Source of the DNA: Artemisia argyi
Lineage: Eukaryota > Streptophyta > Magnoliopsida > Asterales > Asteraceae
Assembly: GCA_030686995.1 (NCBI GenBank)
Contig: CM060708.1
Span: forward strand, 262,320,544 to 262,384,543
DNA: 64,000 nucleotides
Reading direction: 5' to 3'
The translations under genes and the position numbers were made by a program. The notes below the pieces were generated by a model. It was not told the DNA's origin. It saw only the letters and a list, made by a program, of their open reading frames with translations, and did not search any database. Shown one piece after another: positions 34,422 through 46,197 of this stretch. How positions within the stretch are numbered: position 1 is the stretch's first letter; every line of letters begins with the position of its first letter.

Positions 34422-37400
34422 ATGGCGGCATTAGTTGGCGGAGATGATCTTGCAAGGTCTATTTCATCGTCTAGTAGGAGGAATTGGGCTTCAGCTAGTC
34501 TCAGGGACGCTTTTACGACAGCACCTGCAGATGATGCATTTGCAAGAAGTGGGACGGCAGATGACGAAGAAGAATTAAAATGGGCTGCAATCGAGAGGCT
34601 CCCTACGTATGACAGATTAAGGAAAGGAATCTTGAAGCAAGTTCTTGACAATGGTGAAACTGTTCATGAACTTATCAATATTACAAATCTTGGACCTCAT
34701 GATAAGAAGCAGCTTATTGAGAGCATACTCAAAGTTGTAGAAGAAGATAATGAGAAGTTTCTTATTAGAGTTCGAGCAAGAACAGATAGGGTCGGGATTG
34801 ATATTCCAAAGATTGAAGTACGCTACAAGAACTTGTCGATAGAAGGAGATGTTCACGTTGGCTCAAGGGCTCTTCCTACTTTGCTAAATGCGACCATTAA
34901 CACTGTAGAGGTATGCTAGCAGATTTATAGTTCTAAATTTTCATAATATTTATGGTTGACGCTTTCTAACTGACTTAATAATATCAATAGGGGTTTCTAC
35001 AATCCATTAGGCTTGTTCCATCCAAGAAAAGGGCAGTCAAAATCTTGCATGATCTGAGCGGGATTGTGAGGCCATCACGGTATGTTTCACACCATTTGAA
35101 AAAGGAAGAATTGTCAATAAATGTACTAAAAGATACCAAATTTGCCAATGTGTTATGTCTGTTCATTTTCGCTCATCAAAAGGACTTTCTTATTGTTAAA
35201 ATTTCATTTCATACTCTTTTTGATGGGTGAGAAAATAACTACTACATACCCATATTGAAAATTTTGGAATTTTCTGTTACTTCTTCACAATTTTCTCTTT
35301 GAAAATTGCTAAACGTTCTGTTAGTAATTTACTGATATTTACCTTTTCAGGATGACACTACTTCTTGGACCTCCTAGTTCTGGGAAGACGACATTGCTGA
35401 GGGCACTTGCTGGAGTACTAGATTCAGATCTAAGAGTTACGGGAGATGTTACTTATTGTGGCCATAATATGTCAGAATTCATACCTCAAAGAACTTGTGC
35501 TTATATAAGTCAACATGACCTCCACTATGGTGAGATGACGGTTAGAGAGACCTTAGACTTTGCTGGTCGTTGTTTAGGTGTAGGGACCAGATACGACCTT
35601 CTAGCAGAACTGTCACGACGTGAAAAAGAGGGAGGGATCAAACCAGACCCAGAAATTGACGCTTTCATGAAAGCCACAGCAGTTGCTGGTCAAGAATCTA
35701 GTGTCGTTACAGATTATGTTCTAAAGGTTACTCTTCAGGCCTTTGTTTTTATCTGAGCTATTTTAGTTTGTAGAGTTGATTCAAACCGAATATGAACAGA
35801 TTCTTGGATTGGATATGTGTGCTGATATCATGGTGGGTGATGCGATGAGAAGAGGAATCTCTGGTGGACAGAAAAAGCGGGTTACTACTGGTATTATTTG
35901 TCAAACTTTGAACTTTCACTGCTGTATAAGTCATAAATTATACTTTCACACAATTTGTCAAAAGTTAAACTGACATTACTTATACATCGGAATATTTGGA
36001 GTTTTTGTACCTTTGCTTGAAAAAGTTCCTTGTTTTGACCTGTTATCCATCCTGCTCATATTTCCACCTCGAGTTTACGCTTTTGAATAGGCTGATGACT
36101 CAAGACACACTTTTTATGTAACTTCAGGAGAAATGCTGGTTGGGCCAGCAAAAGTTTTCTTCATGGATGAAATCTCAACTGGTCTGGACAGTTCAACCAC
36201 GTACCAGATAGTCAAATTTATGAAACAGATTGTTCATATTATAGATGTAACAATGATCATCTCGCTTCTTCAGCCCGCACCCGAAACATTCGAACTATTT
36301 GATGATATTATACTACTCTCCGAGGGCCAAATCGTCTATCAAGGCCCACGTGAAGACATCCTCAGTTTCTTCGAGAGTGCAGGGTTCAAATGTCCTGAAA
36401 GAAAAGGAGTTGCTGACTTTTTGCAAGAAGTTACATCAAAGAAAGATCAAGAACAGTACTGGTTCAAAAAAGATGAACCTTACTGTTACGTGTCAGTGCC
36501 TGAATTTGTTCATATTTTCAGCCGGTTTCAAGTTGGTGAGCAGCTTTATGCTGATCTTGCAGTTCCTTATGATAAGACCAAAGTGCATCCCGCTGCTTTA
36601 GTGAAAAAAAAGTATGGCATATCAAACAAAGAGCTCCTAAAAGCAAACTTAGCTAGAGAACTGCTTTTGATGAAACGAAACGCTTTCTTGTACATATTTA
36701 AGACCACTCAGATCACAATAATGTCGGTTATTACTTTCACAGTGTTCTTCAGAACTGAAATGAAAGTTGGTAAAATTGAAGATGGTGGGAAATACTTCGG
36801 TGCATTGTTCTTTAGTCTCATAACTGTGATGTTTAACGGGGCTGCTGAGCTTGGACTAACGACTATGAGGCTGCCTGTGTTCTTCAAACAAAGGGATTCG
36901 TTGTTCTATCCTGCATGGGCGTTTGCGCTCCCTATCTGGATCATGAAGATTCCTATATCAATCATGGAGTCACTAATATGGATATGTCTAACATATTACA
37001 CTATTGGCTTTGCTCCTTCGGCTAGCAGGCAAGCACTTCAAACTTTCTGCTAATAACTAGGATCTTGAATCAACCTAAGTACCTAACATGTTTCTGTATA
37101 TTATGATCTTATCAGGTTTTTCAAACAGCTTTTGGCTTATATCAGCTTACATCAAATGGCTTTGTCTCTTTTTCGTTTCATTTCTGCACTTGGAAGAACA
37201 CAAGTCGTAGTGAATGCTTTTGGCACTTTTTCGTTGCTGCTAGTCTTTGTACTTGGTGGATTTATAGTGGCAAAAGGTTTGTAATGTGTATACTCACCCT
37301 TGTTAGCTTGATTGATCCTTTTCCTAACATATTTTGTTTCGTGCAGACGACATTCATCCATGGATGATATGGGGATATTACGTCTCTCCCATGATGTACG

Positions 37401-40400
37401 GACAAAATGCAATTGCCATCAATGAGTTTCTTGATGATAGATGGAGCACTGTAAGCTCAACCGATACTCATTACTCATGATTTCCATGTGTTTTGCAGCT
37501 AACTAAATATCTCAACTAAATATTTTTTCTTCGTTTTGCAGCCAAACCCTGATACACGAATCAATGAACCGACAGTAGGGAAGGTTCTTCTTAAGTCAAG
37601 GGGGATGTTCACTGCTGAGTATATGTTTTGGGTTTGTGTTGTTGCGCTCTTTGGGTTTTCGATTCTTTTTAACCTGTTCTTTGTCTTAGCTCTGGCATAC
37701 TTGAACCGTAAGATTATGCATTCTAATATTCCTAAAATCTTTTTAATTACGGGAAATTCTTTCATCTGATATCCTGTTTGCAATCCAAATCCAGCTCCAG
37801 GAGATTCAAAAACTGTTGTTTCAACAGAAGGTGAGCAGAATCAGAAGCACTTACAAACAGGCACAGAAATGGAAGTACGAAACAGCAATAAGAAGGGAAT
37901 GGTGCTTCCATTTCAGCCATTGTCACTAGCATTTGATCATGTCAATTACTATGTAGACATGCCTGCTGTAAGTCTCGGTTATACCAAGATTAGGAACTTA
38001 ATTTCGATATTTTGTACAAAAAGTGAAATTGAAGTTCTGCAAATTTATCAGGAAATGAAAGTGCAAGGAACTGAAGAGGCTCGTTTACAACTGCTACAAG
38101 ATATCAGTGGTGCATTTAGACCAGGCATCCTGACAGCACTGGTTGGCGTAAGTGGGGCTGGAAAGACCACACTGATGGATGTGTTAGCTGGCAGAAAGAC
38201 TAATGGGTACATTGATGGAAGTGTTAGCATTTCTGGTTACCCTAAGAATCAAGAAACTTTTGCCCGTGTTAGCGGATATTGCGAACAAAATGACATCCAT
38301 TCTCCCCACGTCACGGTTTATGAGTCTCTCGTGTACTCTGCCTGGTTGCGTCTTGCTCCTGACATAACCAAACAAACATGCCAGGTAAGACACATCTACT
38401 TATGAATGGGCTGATATGGGGTTGTGTTTTCTTTTAAACAGGTCATGATCAACATGTTAATAAGTCACCGAAAGTAAAAGCACAAAACATTTTAAATTGT
38501 ATTAGCCGTTCAAAAAAAAAATTGTAAATTGTTTTATTCAAAGATTATTATTATTATTAGAATAACGTTGTTGTTGTAATTATAAATAACGTGTGAACTA
38601 CTTATTCAAAGTAGATAAAAGAAAAGAAAAAAAATTTAGATACCCCACCGGTTTGAACCCATTACCCAAGTACCCAACCTGCCCATTTTGCCATGTCTAC
38701 TCAGTTGTAACATACAAAAAACTACAATTCTGTTTTGTGATGCAGATGTTTGTAGAGGAAGTCATGGATTTGGTTGAGCTGAACCTGTTGAGGAATGCAC
38801 GAGTCGGCCTTCCAGGAATAAATGGTCTCTCGACTGAACAGCGTAAGAGACTTACAATAGCAGTAGAGCTGGTTGCCAATCCCTCAATTATCTTCATGGA
38901 CGAGCCCACATCAGGACTTGATGCAAGAGCTGCGGCCGTTGTCATGCGTACAGTTAGAAACACGGTTGATACAGGTCGAACAGTTGTCTGCACAATTCAC
39001 CAACCAAGTATCGACATTTTTGAAGCTTTTGACGAGGCGAGTTAATTTACATTAACTACTCAGTTAACCTTTTCTTTAGTCAATATTTTTCTAAACTATT
39101 CCTTACTTTGTTGCAGCTATTGTTGATGAAAAGAGGCGGGAAGGTCACTTATGCTGGACCTCTTGGACACCATTCTCACCTCCTAATAGAATATTTTGAA
39201 GTGAGTTACATCCTTATTTCTTTCTTTCATCCAAACAACGCCGAAAAGCTAAAAATGGAAAATTTTCTCAGTCTATTCCAGGGGTTAATAAAATAAAAGA
39301 AGGTCAAAATCCAGCCACATGGATGCTTGACGTTAGTTCTTCAGCAGTTGAAGATCAACTTAGTGTTGACTTCGCAGAAATTTATTCCAACTCTGATCTG
39401 TACAGGAGGAACCAGGAGCTCATTAACGAGCTTAGTACACCGACACAAGGGTCTCACGATCTTCACTTCCCTACAAAGCACTCTCAATCCTTTTGGACAC
39501 AATGCTTAGCTTGCTTGTGGAAACAACATTGGTCTTACTGGAGGCATCCACAGTACAATGCTGTTCGATTCTTCATGACGATAGTCATTGGCCTTCTCTT
39601 TGGAATGATTTTCTGGGACAAAGGCCAAAAAACGTAAGAAATCTAACACAAAGTTTTCATCTTTGGCTTGTTATACTGAAACATTATATGTTTTGACAGG
39701 GACCAACAACAAGATGTATTGAATTTAATGGGAGCCATGTATGCTTCCGTTATGTTTCTTGGTGGAACCAGCACTTCCGCTGTGCAGACTGTTGTGTCTG
39801 TAGAACGAACAGTTTTCTATCGCGAGAAAGCAGCAGGGATGTATTCAGCAATCCCTTATGCATTTGCTCAGGTGGCCATTGAGGTGTTCTATACAGGCAT
39901 CCAAACGTTTATCTACAGCCTTCTGATTTACTCAATGATTGGATTCGAATGGTCTGCTGACAAGTTCTTCTGGTTCTACTTCTACATGTTCATGTGCTTT
40001 GTCTACTTTGTATTATACGGGATGATGCTTGTAGCCCTCACACCAAATTATCATATAGCAGCCATTACTATGACGTTCTTCCTCAGCTTTTGGAACTTGT
40101 TCTCTGGTTTCATAATTCCTAGAACGGTACACAAAACGTCCTAAAATACTAATCTATAATTACACATGAATGAATTTAGCTATAGAAATCTAATAAACTG
40201 CATTTAAATTTGCAGCAAATACCAATATGGTGGAGGTGGTATTACTGGGGTTCACCAGTAGCATGGACAGTATACGGTCTTATCACATCTCAGCTTGGCC
40301 AAAACGAAAGGCTCATTGTGATACCAGGGCAGGATTCGGTCACGGTTAAGGAATTCATTAAAGATTTTCTAGGATTTGAGTATGGCTTTCTCGGATACGT

Positions 40401-40485
40401 TGCTTTGGCTCATGTTGTTTGGGTTGTCCTTTTCAGCCTAGTTTTTGCCTATGGTATCAAGTTTCTAAACTTCCAACGACGATAG
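34422..40485 (+). CDS. full-size ABCG (PDR-type) ABC transporter
   Basis: Fifteen exons join in phase to 1438 residues, the normal PDR length: 34422-34910, 34991-35079, 35351-35726, 35800-35890, 36128-37028, 37116-37276, 37347-37450, 37542-37707, 37795-37967, 38052-38384, 38746-39036, 39117-39200, 39272-39633, 39700-40126, 40216-40485. Order is NBD1-TMD1-NBD2-TMD2. NBD1 has Walker [10 protein letters not shown] (about residues 199-207), signature ISGGQ (about 338-342) and Walker B VFFMDE (about 358-363). NBD2 has GVSGAGKTT (about 882-890), the degenerate signature LSTEQ (about 989-993) and IIFMDE (about 1009-1014), as is usual in plant PDRs. Such proteins export terpenoids, hormones or xenobiotics across the plasma membrane using ATP. 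The N terminus ([20 protein letters not shown]) recalls the ABCG34/39 group, from memory. Substrate cannot be inferred. Introns 5 and 11 appear to use GC donors. Confidence 0.93.
38590..38705 (-). repeat. hAT-like remnant in PDR intron 10
   Basis: In reverse complement it starts GTAGACATGGCAAAATGGGC, then AGGTTGGGTACTTGGG, a word pattern typical of non-autonomous plant hAT ends. No opposite end is clear. It lies wholly within the intron, just before the exon 11 acceptor. Confidence 0.35.
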
Positions 40486-40646
40486 ATGAACGGTCTAACA
40501 CTGTGAAATGACTAAAATCATTGATTTATGGAAATTTTACATATATACTTGTATTAATTCAATTTCCTTGCATAAATTACTACAAACACTTGTTGATATG
40601 GACACCATGAACAAAAGCTTAACTAAGAAAGCCACAATATTAATAA

Positions 40647-40692
40647 GCAAATAATACGTATCAAACTGCGCAGTTTGATACGTATTATTTGC
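40647..40692. repeat. 46-bp perfect palindrome downstream of the PDR gene
   Basis: Two 23-bp arms with no spacer read outward from the centre CTGC|GCAG, each containing AATAATACGTATCAAACTGC or its complement. It starts 162 bp after the stop codon, so it may lie in the 3' UTR. There it could form a hairpin, or it may be a small foldback insertion. Confidence 0.95.
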
Positions 40693-40869
40693 ATGCAATT
40701 ATAAATAAAGATATAAGTACATCGAACTGAAACCTGTGTTTAGAACTGTTTCATGTTGATCATTGAGTTTTCCTGAAAATAAAAGCACGTATAAAGTTTA
40801 CTACTTTAGTCCAGTCCACAAGGATGTCCTGAGATATTGGACGGGGAACTTGTTAATAATTAGTAATTA

Positions 40870-41182
40870 TGTGCCGTTTGGTATAATGTTCGGGATAACT
40901 TTAGGTATGGATTTGACAATAGGGTAGAATTGGAATGAATATAAGTGTAAGAATCGGCTTTGAAATCAATGTTTGGTTGACAAGTACATTTGGATTTCTT
41001 GAATATAATGAGCGGAGAAAAGTGCATGCCAATATTTAGAAATCATTTATATTTTGGTAGGTTTAGAGGATAACCAATGTGTAGAAATCATTTCTATTTT
41101 GGTAACCAAAATCTAGTAAACAAACATCATTATTGACAATGAATTCATTCTTTTATTTTCATTCCCATGCACCAAACGCCCC
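40870..41182. mobile_element. CGTTTGG-type MITE
   Basis: Left end GTGCCGTTTGGTATAATG and right end, in reverse complement, GGGGCGTTTGGTGCATGG form an imperfect inverted repeat around AT-rich text with internal GAATGAAT/ATTCATTC words. Most consistent with a hAT-like MITE. No clear 8-bp duplication. Confidence 0.5.
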
Positions 41183-41186
41183 TTTA

Positions 41187-42182
41187 ATATCAAAAATGAT
41201 ATCCGAAATTTTCATTCCCATGCTAAACTCACTACGAACTTCCATGCTTTCCACATTACTCTCACCAATATTAAAAACATCGTTTATCGCGCTACTAACC
41301 TCAACAACACCAATATCTTCATTAGCATCTAAGGACTCTTTAATCACATATGGAGCTTCTTCACTTGGTCATGATAGAACGATATCTATTTTCTCTTCAA
41401 TGTTAAGTTTTTTCCTGCAATTATCTCAAAACGAGCCTCCATTATACGGGCTATGGAACATGCTTCTCCTAAAGTTGTAGGCACTAATTTTAAGAGTGCA
41501 CATTGTAGAAGCGGTTTAAGTCCCGAGATATAAATCGATTTAAGTAAAGATTGTGAGATCCCCGTTACTTGATTTATAAGAATCTTAAAATCATTCTCGT
41601 ATTCGGCCATCGTACCCATTTGCAAAAGCTTAAATAATGCATATTCCCTGTTCCGATCACATCCGCTCGATGCCATGAACATTAACTCGAAAAACAAACA
41701 AACAAAAAACAAATTTTTGATGAACAGTACCGCGTGAACAGTAACTCCGACGAACAGGAAAATTTCTGATGAACAGTAACAATGAACAGTACCGGTAAAC
41801 AGCGCTGGTGAACAGTACCGGTGAACAATACATTTTTTTTTAATTGGAACCCTAATTTGGTAGCCACTCAACGAGGACTCTCAATGAAAGCACGAATTGA
41901 TACGACCAGTTATGGTTGTATCGTGATAGGGCACCACTTCAAGTGGGCGCAGACTCTTTAAGAAGAAAATTGGAAAACTAGAATATTATTGACTGAAAAC
42001 TTATATGATTACATTGATTGCAATTGATTAAATAGACATGACGAAACCTAGATACTCACAAACCGGGCTTGAGCCCAAACTTATTCATGATAAACATAAA
42101 CACAAATCCTAAAACGACCCAAACATAAAACATAAAACACATGATAGATATCCTTTCCCATGACGAAGTCCCAGGTGTATCA
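41187..42182 (-). mobile_element. LTR retrotransposon fragment: LTR plus gag
   Basis: An LTR at 41898-42182 has ends TGATACGACC and GGTGTATCA, sharing inverted TGATAC. To its left on the - strand is a leader with repeated TGTTCACCGGTACTG-like words (complement of about 41720-41830), then a gag piece at about 41690-41386 reading FKLLQMGTMAEYENDFKILI and NQVTGISQSLLKSIYISGLK, the conserved C-terminal half of Ty3/gypsy gag. It continues weakly to about 41190 and then ends at the MITE. The gag frame is open but partial. No protease or pol remains. Confidence 0.65.
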
Positions 42183-43251
42183 TTTTAGGTGATGTTGATG
42201 GTCTAATAATGGAAAGCCCAATCCCAAGAGGAGACCTTTTTAGTTTCGCCATAAACTTAGGGTAACTTAAATTTGATCATAATAACTTAACTACCGTATA
42301 TGCATTGATTTATTAAAAATGCTCAAAATTTGAGTTTATTTAAAATGCTTAAATTTGATTTAGTGCTGAATGGTTTGAAGTTGAATGAAAACATGTTGTA
42401 TGGCAATCACTTTGAATAAATATATCTGACTACAATAAATTAACACTGTAATTTATGTGATTAATTACTTTTTTTCACTTATTAGTTATTATAAGCTATT
42501 TTATAAAATAGATTATTTGTTATAATGTTTATTATTTTTATAGATTGGTTAAATAATAAGCTTTGGTTAATAATATCATCTCATATAGTTATAACATGAT
42601 TGTGCTTATGTTACACAAATCAACAAATTTTGAATTGCATAAGTCATGAGATAAAAATATTACGCTAAAAGCATATTAAGAAATTAAGATGATAAATAAC
42701 ATAGATTGATAAGTTATTGAATATATATATAAAAAAAATTACATGATTGCAAGTGAGATTGGTATATACGAGTAGTATTTTAATGTAAGTAAACAAATGA
42801 AACATGAGTATAAAGTTATAAAGGTGGGGCACTACTAAATATTGAAATAATGTAGACTTTGGGTACGGAATGATTTAGGAAGCCATGTATGCTTAACCAT
42901 TCAAAGCCCAATAAGATGATTAAATGGAAGAATTTATTTTATCAAACAATCTTGTGATGACAGAATAAGACTTTTAACATTGAGTGAGGCTCATTAAGTG
43001 GCTATCAAACAGCCCTTTAAATTTAAATAATGTGTAATGCCTATATTAACTCTTAAACTTAAATTAACTTAAATTTGATAATAATAACATAAGTATCGTA
43101 TATGCATTGATTTATTAAATGACAAGTTTTACTTTTAAATATTATACACGGTTACAACTTAAAATACAAGTTTTTCTATTTTGAAATGCTATACACAGTT
43201 ACAAGCTTTCAAGTTTTTAAAATGATAGCTATCATTGATTAAAAATGATAA
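42183..43251. other. AT-rich intergenic DNA with a spaced direct repeat
   Basis: TAACTTAAATTTGAT, then CGTATATGCATTGATTTATT, occurs near 42264 and again near 43067 in direct orientation, about 800 bp apart. No coding between them. The pair might be ends of an old element or a local duplication. Confidence 0.4.
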
Positions 43252-43554
43252 GGGCAAATTACCTGAAAATGTATTTAACTTACCACTTTTTATCATTGTA
43301 TGTAGCCATCTTTTTTTTTCCCTAATGTGTGACTAAACTTTCGAATTTGGTACATTGTGTGTATTTTGTAACCATTTTACCCTTACATTTTCAAATTTTC
43401 GAAAGGTAAAATGGTTATTTTACAAGGCTAAAAAGTCACAAAATACACACAATGTACCAAATTTGAAAGTTTAGTCACACATTAGGAAAAAAAAAGATGG
43501 CTACATACAATGGTAAAAAGTGGCAAGTTAAATACATTTTCAGGTAATTTGCCC
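43252..43554. mobile_element. MULE-type MITE with 9-bp TSD
   Basis: A 303-bp near-perfect foldback begins GGGCAAATTACCTGAAAATG and ends with its reverse complement. Arms of about 135 bp share TGTATGTAGCCATCTTTTTT and GTGTGACTAAACTTTC. The flanks carry an exact 9-bp direct repeat, AAATGATAA, at 43243-43251 and 43555-43563, the duplication length of Mutator-like transposases. Non-coding. Confidence 0.92.
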
Positions 43555-43640
43555 AAATGATAACAACATCTATTATTAAATTAATAGTGTAAATATTTTT
43601 TAATCTTCAAGCTTTTATTATTTTTCGTTTCTAACTCGAC

Positions 43641-43950
43641 TTTTTTTTTTTTTTTTTGCGATGACTACAAATAATTTATATTTCCATTAAATATCAATTA
43701 CAATAAGATGGCAGGCAAACGAGCAATAAGCTGCGCCGCAACCCTCTTTTGGATGACAAATTCAATCCTACTAAAAATGAAGTTTTGTGTCTTAGGGGTC
43801 GAAAAATTACTTTCACAACCCGTTGAACCCTAGTAAAAACTCTCCCGCCTCCGGAGCTAGGAAACCAAATGTATCAAAAGCAAAAGGAATAAACAAGTGT
43901 TGATTTTCTAAACAAGCCTTCTCGTGTCTAGCAACTTTGCTCGATTCCGC
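43641..43950 (-). pseudogene. 5'-truncated LINE-type 3' fragment
   Basis: On the - strand, about 43938-43700 reads KVARHEKACLENQHLFIPFA, FDTFGFLAPEAGEFL and, after a frame break, VIQKRVAAQLIARLPAIL, text I recall from the end of plant non-LTR reverse-transcriptase open frames. A T run on the + strand at 43640-43657 would be the poly(A) tail, as expected for a 5'-truncated insertion. Stops and a shift make it a relic. Confidence 0.55.
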
Positions 43951-44379
43951 TTTCATATAGGGTTACACCAAAATCACAAATTATTTCTCATTATACGCCG
44001 TCACTATGCGCGGGTACTCATTTATTTTGTATTAGATTAATATTAGTATTTGTATTAGTGTAACTTTAACTCAAGCAAAAGTGTTAGGGTATATATATTG
44101 GAACATATGCCATCACATAATCAATTAATGAACCTCACGGTTTACATAATCTACATCAAGAAATTATGGGCAGCCGGAGTTCTATTAAATAGGAGGCATC
44201 AAATTCGATATAAAAAGTAGCATAGAACTTGGAGACTTCAAAAACTATGAGCTCTAAAATAGTAGCTTTAGCAGCTTTACCTTTGAGACACCCGTGCTAC
44301 TTCATTAATTTTAAATCGTGCAAAGCTAGTTATTTGCTTAATGACACAAGTCTTTTTGTATATTACATGGAGTACGAGT
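43951..44379. other. no gene recognised
   Basis: AT-rich DNA. A 76-codon open frame from 44229 (MSSKIVALAALPLRHPCYFI within it) has no domain I know and no supporting promoter or neighbours. Confidence 0.3.
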
Positions 44380-44481
44380 TTATTTGTCAAGTCGCTTACA
44401 ATAAAATTGAATGTAGGTACAAAGGAACAAAACTAAAGGCATATAATTGTGTAACTTGAATCTTAAGTCGCTGTCATGTCT

Positions 44482-44920
44482 CCCCCCCCCCCCCCCCCCC
44501 CCCTGGGTATAGTGATTGGTTCCATGTTTTCCTCGAATTTCATCAGTTCCAGGCTCAAGTGCCTGTTCATCCATCTTCATTTCAAAGGCGAGCATATCCA
44601 TTGAGTGACTATAACTGCTATCGTTTACAGTCAATAGCTTTCCGGGTGCACGCATAAAGGGATGATTAGTTTCACAAATCTCACTACACTGACCATAGTA
44701 AACTCCTTCTCACGCAAGGAAGACCTTCGGGAAGAATCAAAGGTTTTCTCCTCTGCAAAGCTATCAATGCGGCAACAAAAGGATGGTCCCCTATGCATTT
44801 CATTCTTTCCGGAAGGGCAAAAAAAAAGTACCCCATCATAGTGCTCAGTAAATTATATACCACTTCAAATCTTCGTTTTCGAGAGGGATGATCAACTCCG
44901 CAAATATCAAATATGAACAA
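44482..44920 (-). pseudogene. rearranged mitochondrial insertion (nad9 and cox2 pieces)
   Basis: On the - strand, about 44920-44840 encodes FDICGVDHPSRKRRFEVVYN LLST, the conserved core of mitochondrial NAD9, and then leaves that gene. About 44712-44648 encodes REGVYYGQCSEICETNHPFM, the copper-site end of cytochrome oxidase subunit 2, with a changed residue (ETNHP for GTNHA). Between and after them lie sequences I cannot place (ALPERMKCIGDHPF, AFEMKMDEQALEPGTDE). The pieces are out of order relative to any single gene. A 22-base C run at 44482-44503 forms the left edge. This is best read as a NUMT made from recombined mitochondrial DNA; it could be an old chimeric mitochondrial locus copied whole. 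Confidence 0.7.
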
Positions 44921-45893
44921 AAATTTAATGCTTCTAGATTTACCAATGGGAAATCATGCATACTTTGTAAATTAGGCAACTTGCCTACTTTTCTTTGTTA
45001 AAAAAGGAGGGGACATGGAGTGAAACAGGGAGAACATGTATATGCGGAGGCTTAATTGTAAATATTTTTTAATTTTTACAAAGGAAAGTAGACAAGTTGA
45101 CTATTTTATAAAGTAGTGTTTTTGAGAATGGTCATCACATGTGAATATGTGACAGTGAGAGTGACCATCATCAAACTATTTTATTTTTGAATGATACATA
45201 ACCTACAATCATACATGTGAATATGTGATGAAGTTTTAGCATACAGTACCTTTGGTTAACATGTTACATGACACACTTGGTGTTGATTGAGCAATGTGAT
45301 CTATGGTGGTGCATATGCATTCAGTGAACTAAAATGAGGATTATAGTTGATATTAATGCTTTTCTTATTTCTTTCATTTACCAAGTTTAATATTGTTAAA
45401 CATAATAATAATTTTACATTAGAAAATACTCTAATCTTGTTCATTTAACAATTTATAACAAGTTAATAAAGCCCTTTTTTTCTTTTTCTTTTTTTAATAC
45501 AAACTAGAGAGTAAGAATCAATACTATGTTCTGATAGTGGTATTCTCATTTACATTGATTAAAAGAATTGAATATTCTATTTTTGTAAAGAGTAAAAATC
45601 AAGTGAAAGGTTTTGGTGGCGAGGGTGGCACCGTCCTCCCAGTATTAATTAGAATTTGTCATTAACCTCTTAATTACCACATTCTTATGAACTACTGTAG
45701 TTAATTAGTTATCACGTCTCCCTATATTATAATCATATTGAATGGCCCCTATATGCAGGAGAACAACGAGCTTCAACTCACTTCTCGATATACCGTTTGA
45801 AAACTTTTAGGACTTCATTGGTTTCTTGAAAACTTATTACTACTTGATACATCGCTTAAAAGATCGAAGAACGCGTAGTTTATGAATGTGTAA
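44921..45893. other. no gene recognised
   Basis: AT-rich. Contains CACATGTGAATATGTGAC near 45137 and a second copy near 45213. A GC-rich patch at 45610-45650 (GGCGAGGGTGGCACCGTCCT) resembles one at 50835-50870, suggesting a diverged interspersed repeat. Confidence 0.35.
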
Positions 45894-46197
45894 GGGGGTT
45901 GGCAACACACCCCTCACCCCATCAACCTTCACTCACAAACAACCAATCCCCTTATGCCACATCACCCTCCCACTTTTCCCTTCACTCACTCACTTTTTGT
46001 TGGCATCACACCCCTCACCCTTCACTCACTCACTTAAACATGCAAACACTCCTCCAACGTTCCAATTTCAAAGCAAATTGCATGCGGTAAACATCACCGC
46101 ATTTGTTGCTTGCCGTGCGGTAGGAAGGGGAGGGCGGCGGTGTTCCCGTGCGGTGGGGATGCCGCACCGTGTCTCCCCGTACCCATTGCCAACCCCC
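45894..46197. mobile_element. PIF/Harbinger (Tourist-like) MITE with TAA TSD
   Basis: Ends are GGGGGTTGGCAAC and, inverted, GGGGGTTGGCAAT. Flanks are TAA at 45891-45893 and 46198-46200, the three-base target of PIF/Harbinger. The body is CACTCAC-rich on the left and GCGGTG-rich on the right. A 104-codon open frame across it is incidental. Confidence 0.85.

Noticed and set aside
44229..44459. 76-codon open frame near the mitochondrial insertion
   Set aside because: No recognisable domain, no promoter, and composition like the AT-rich surroundings.
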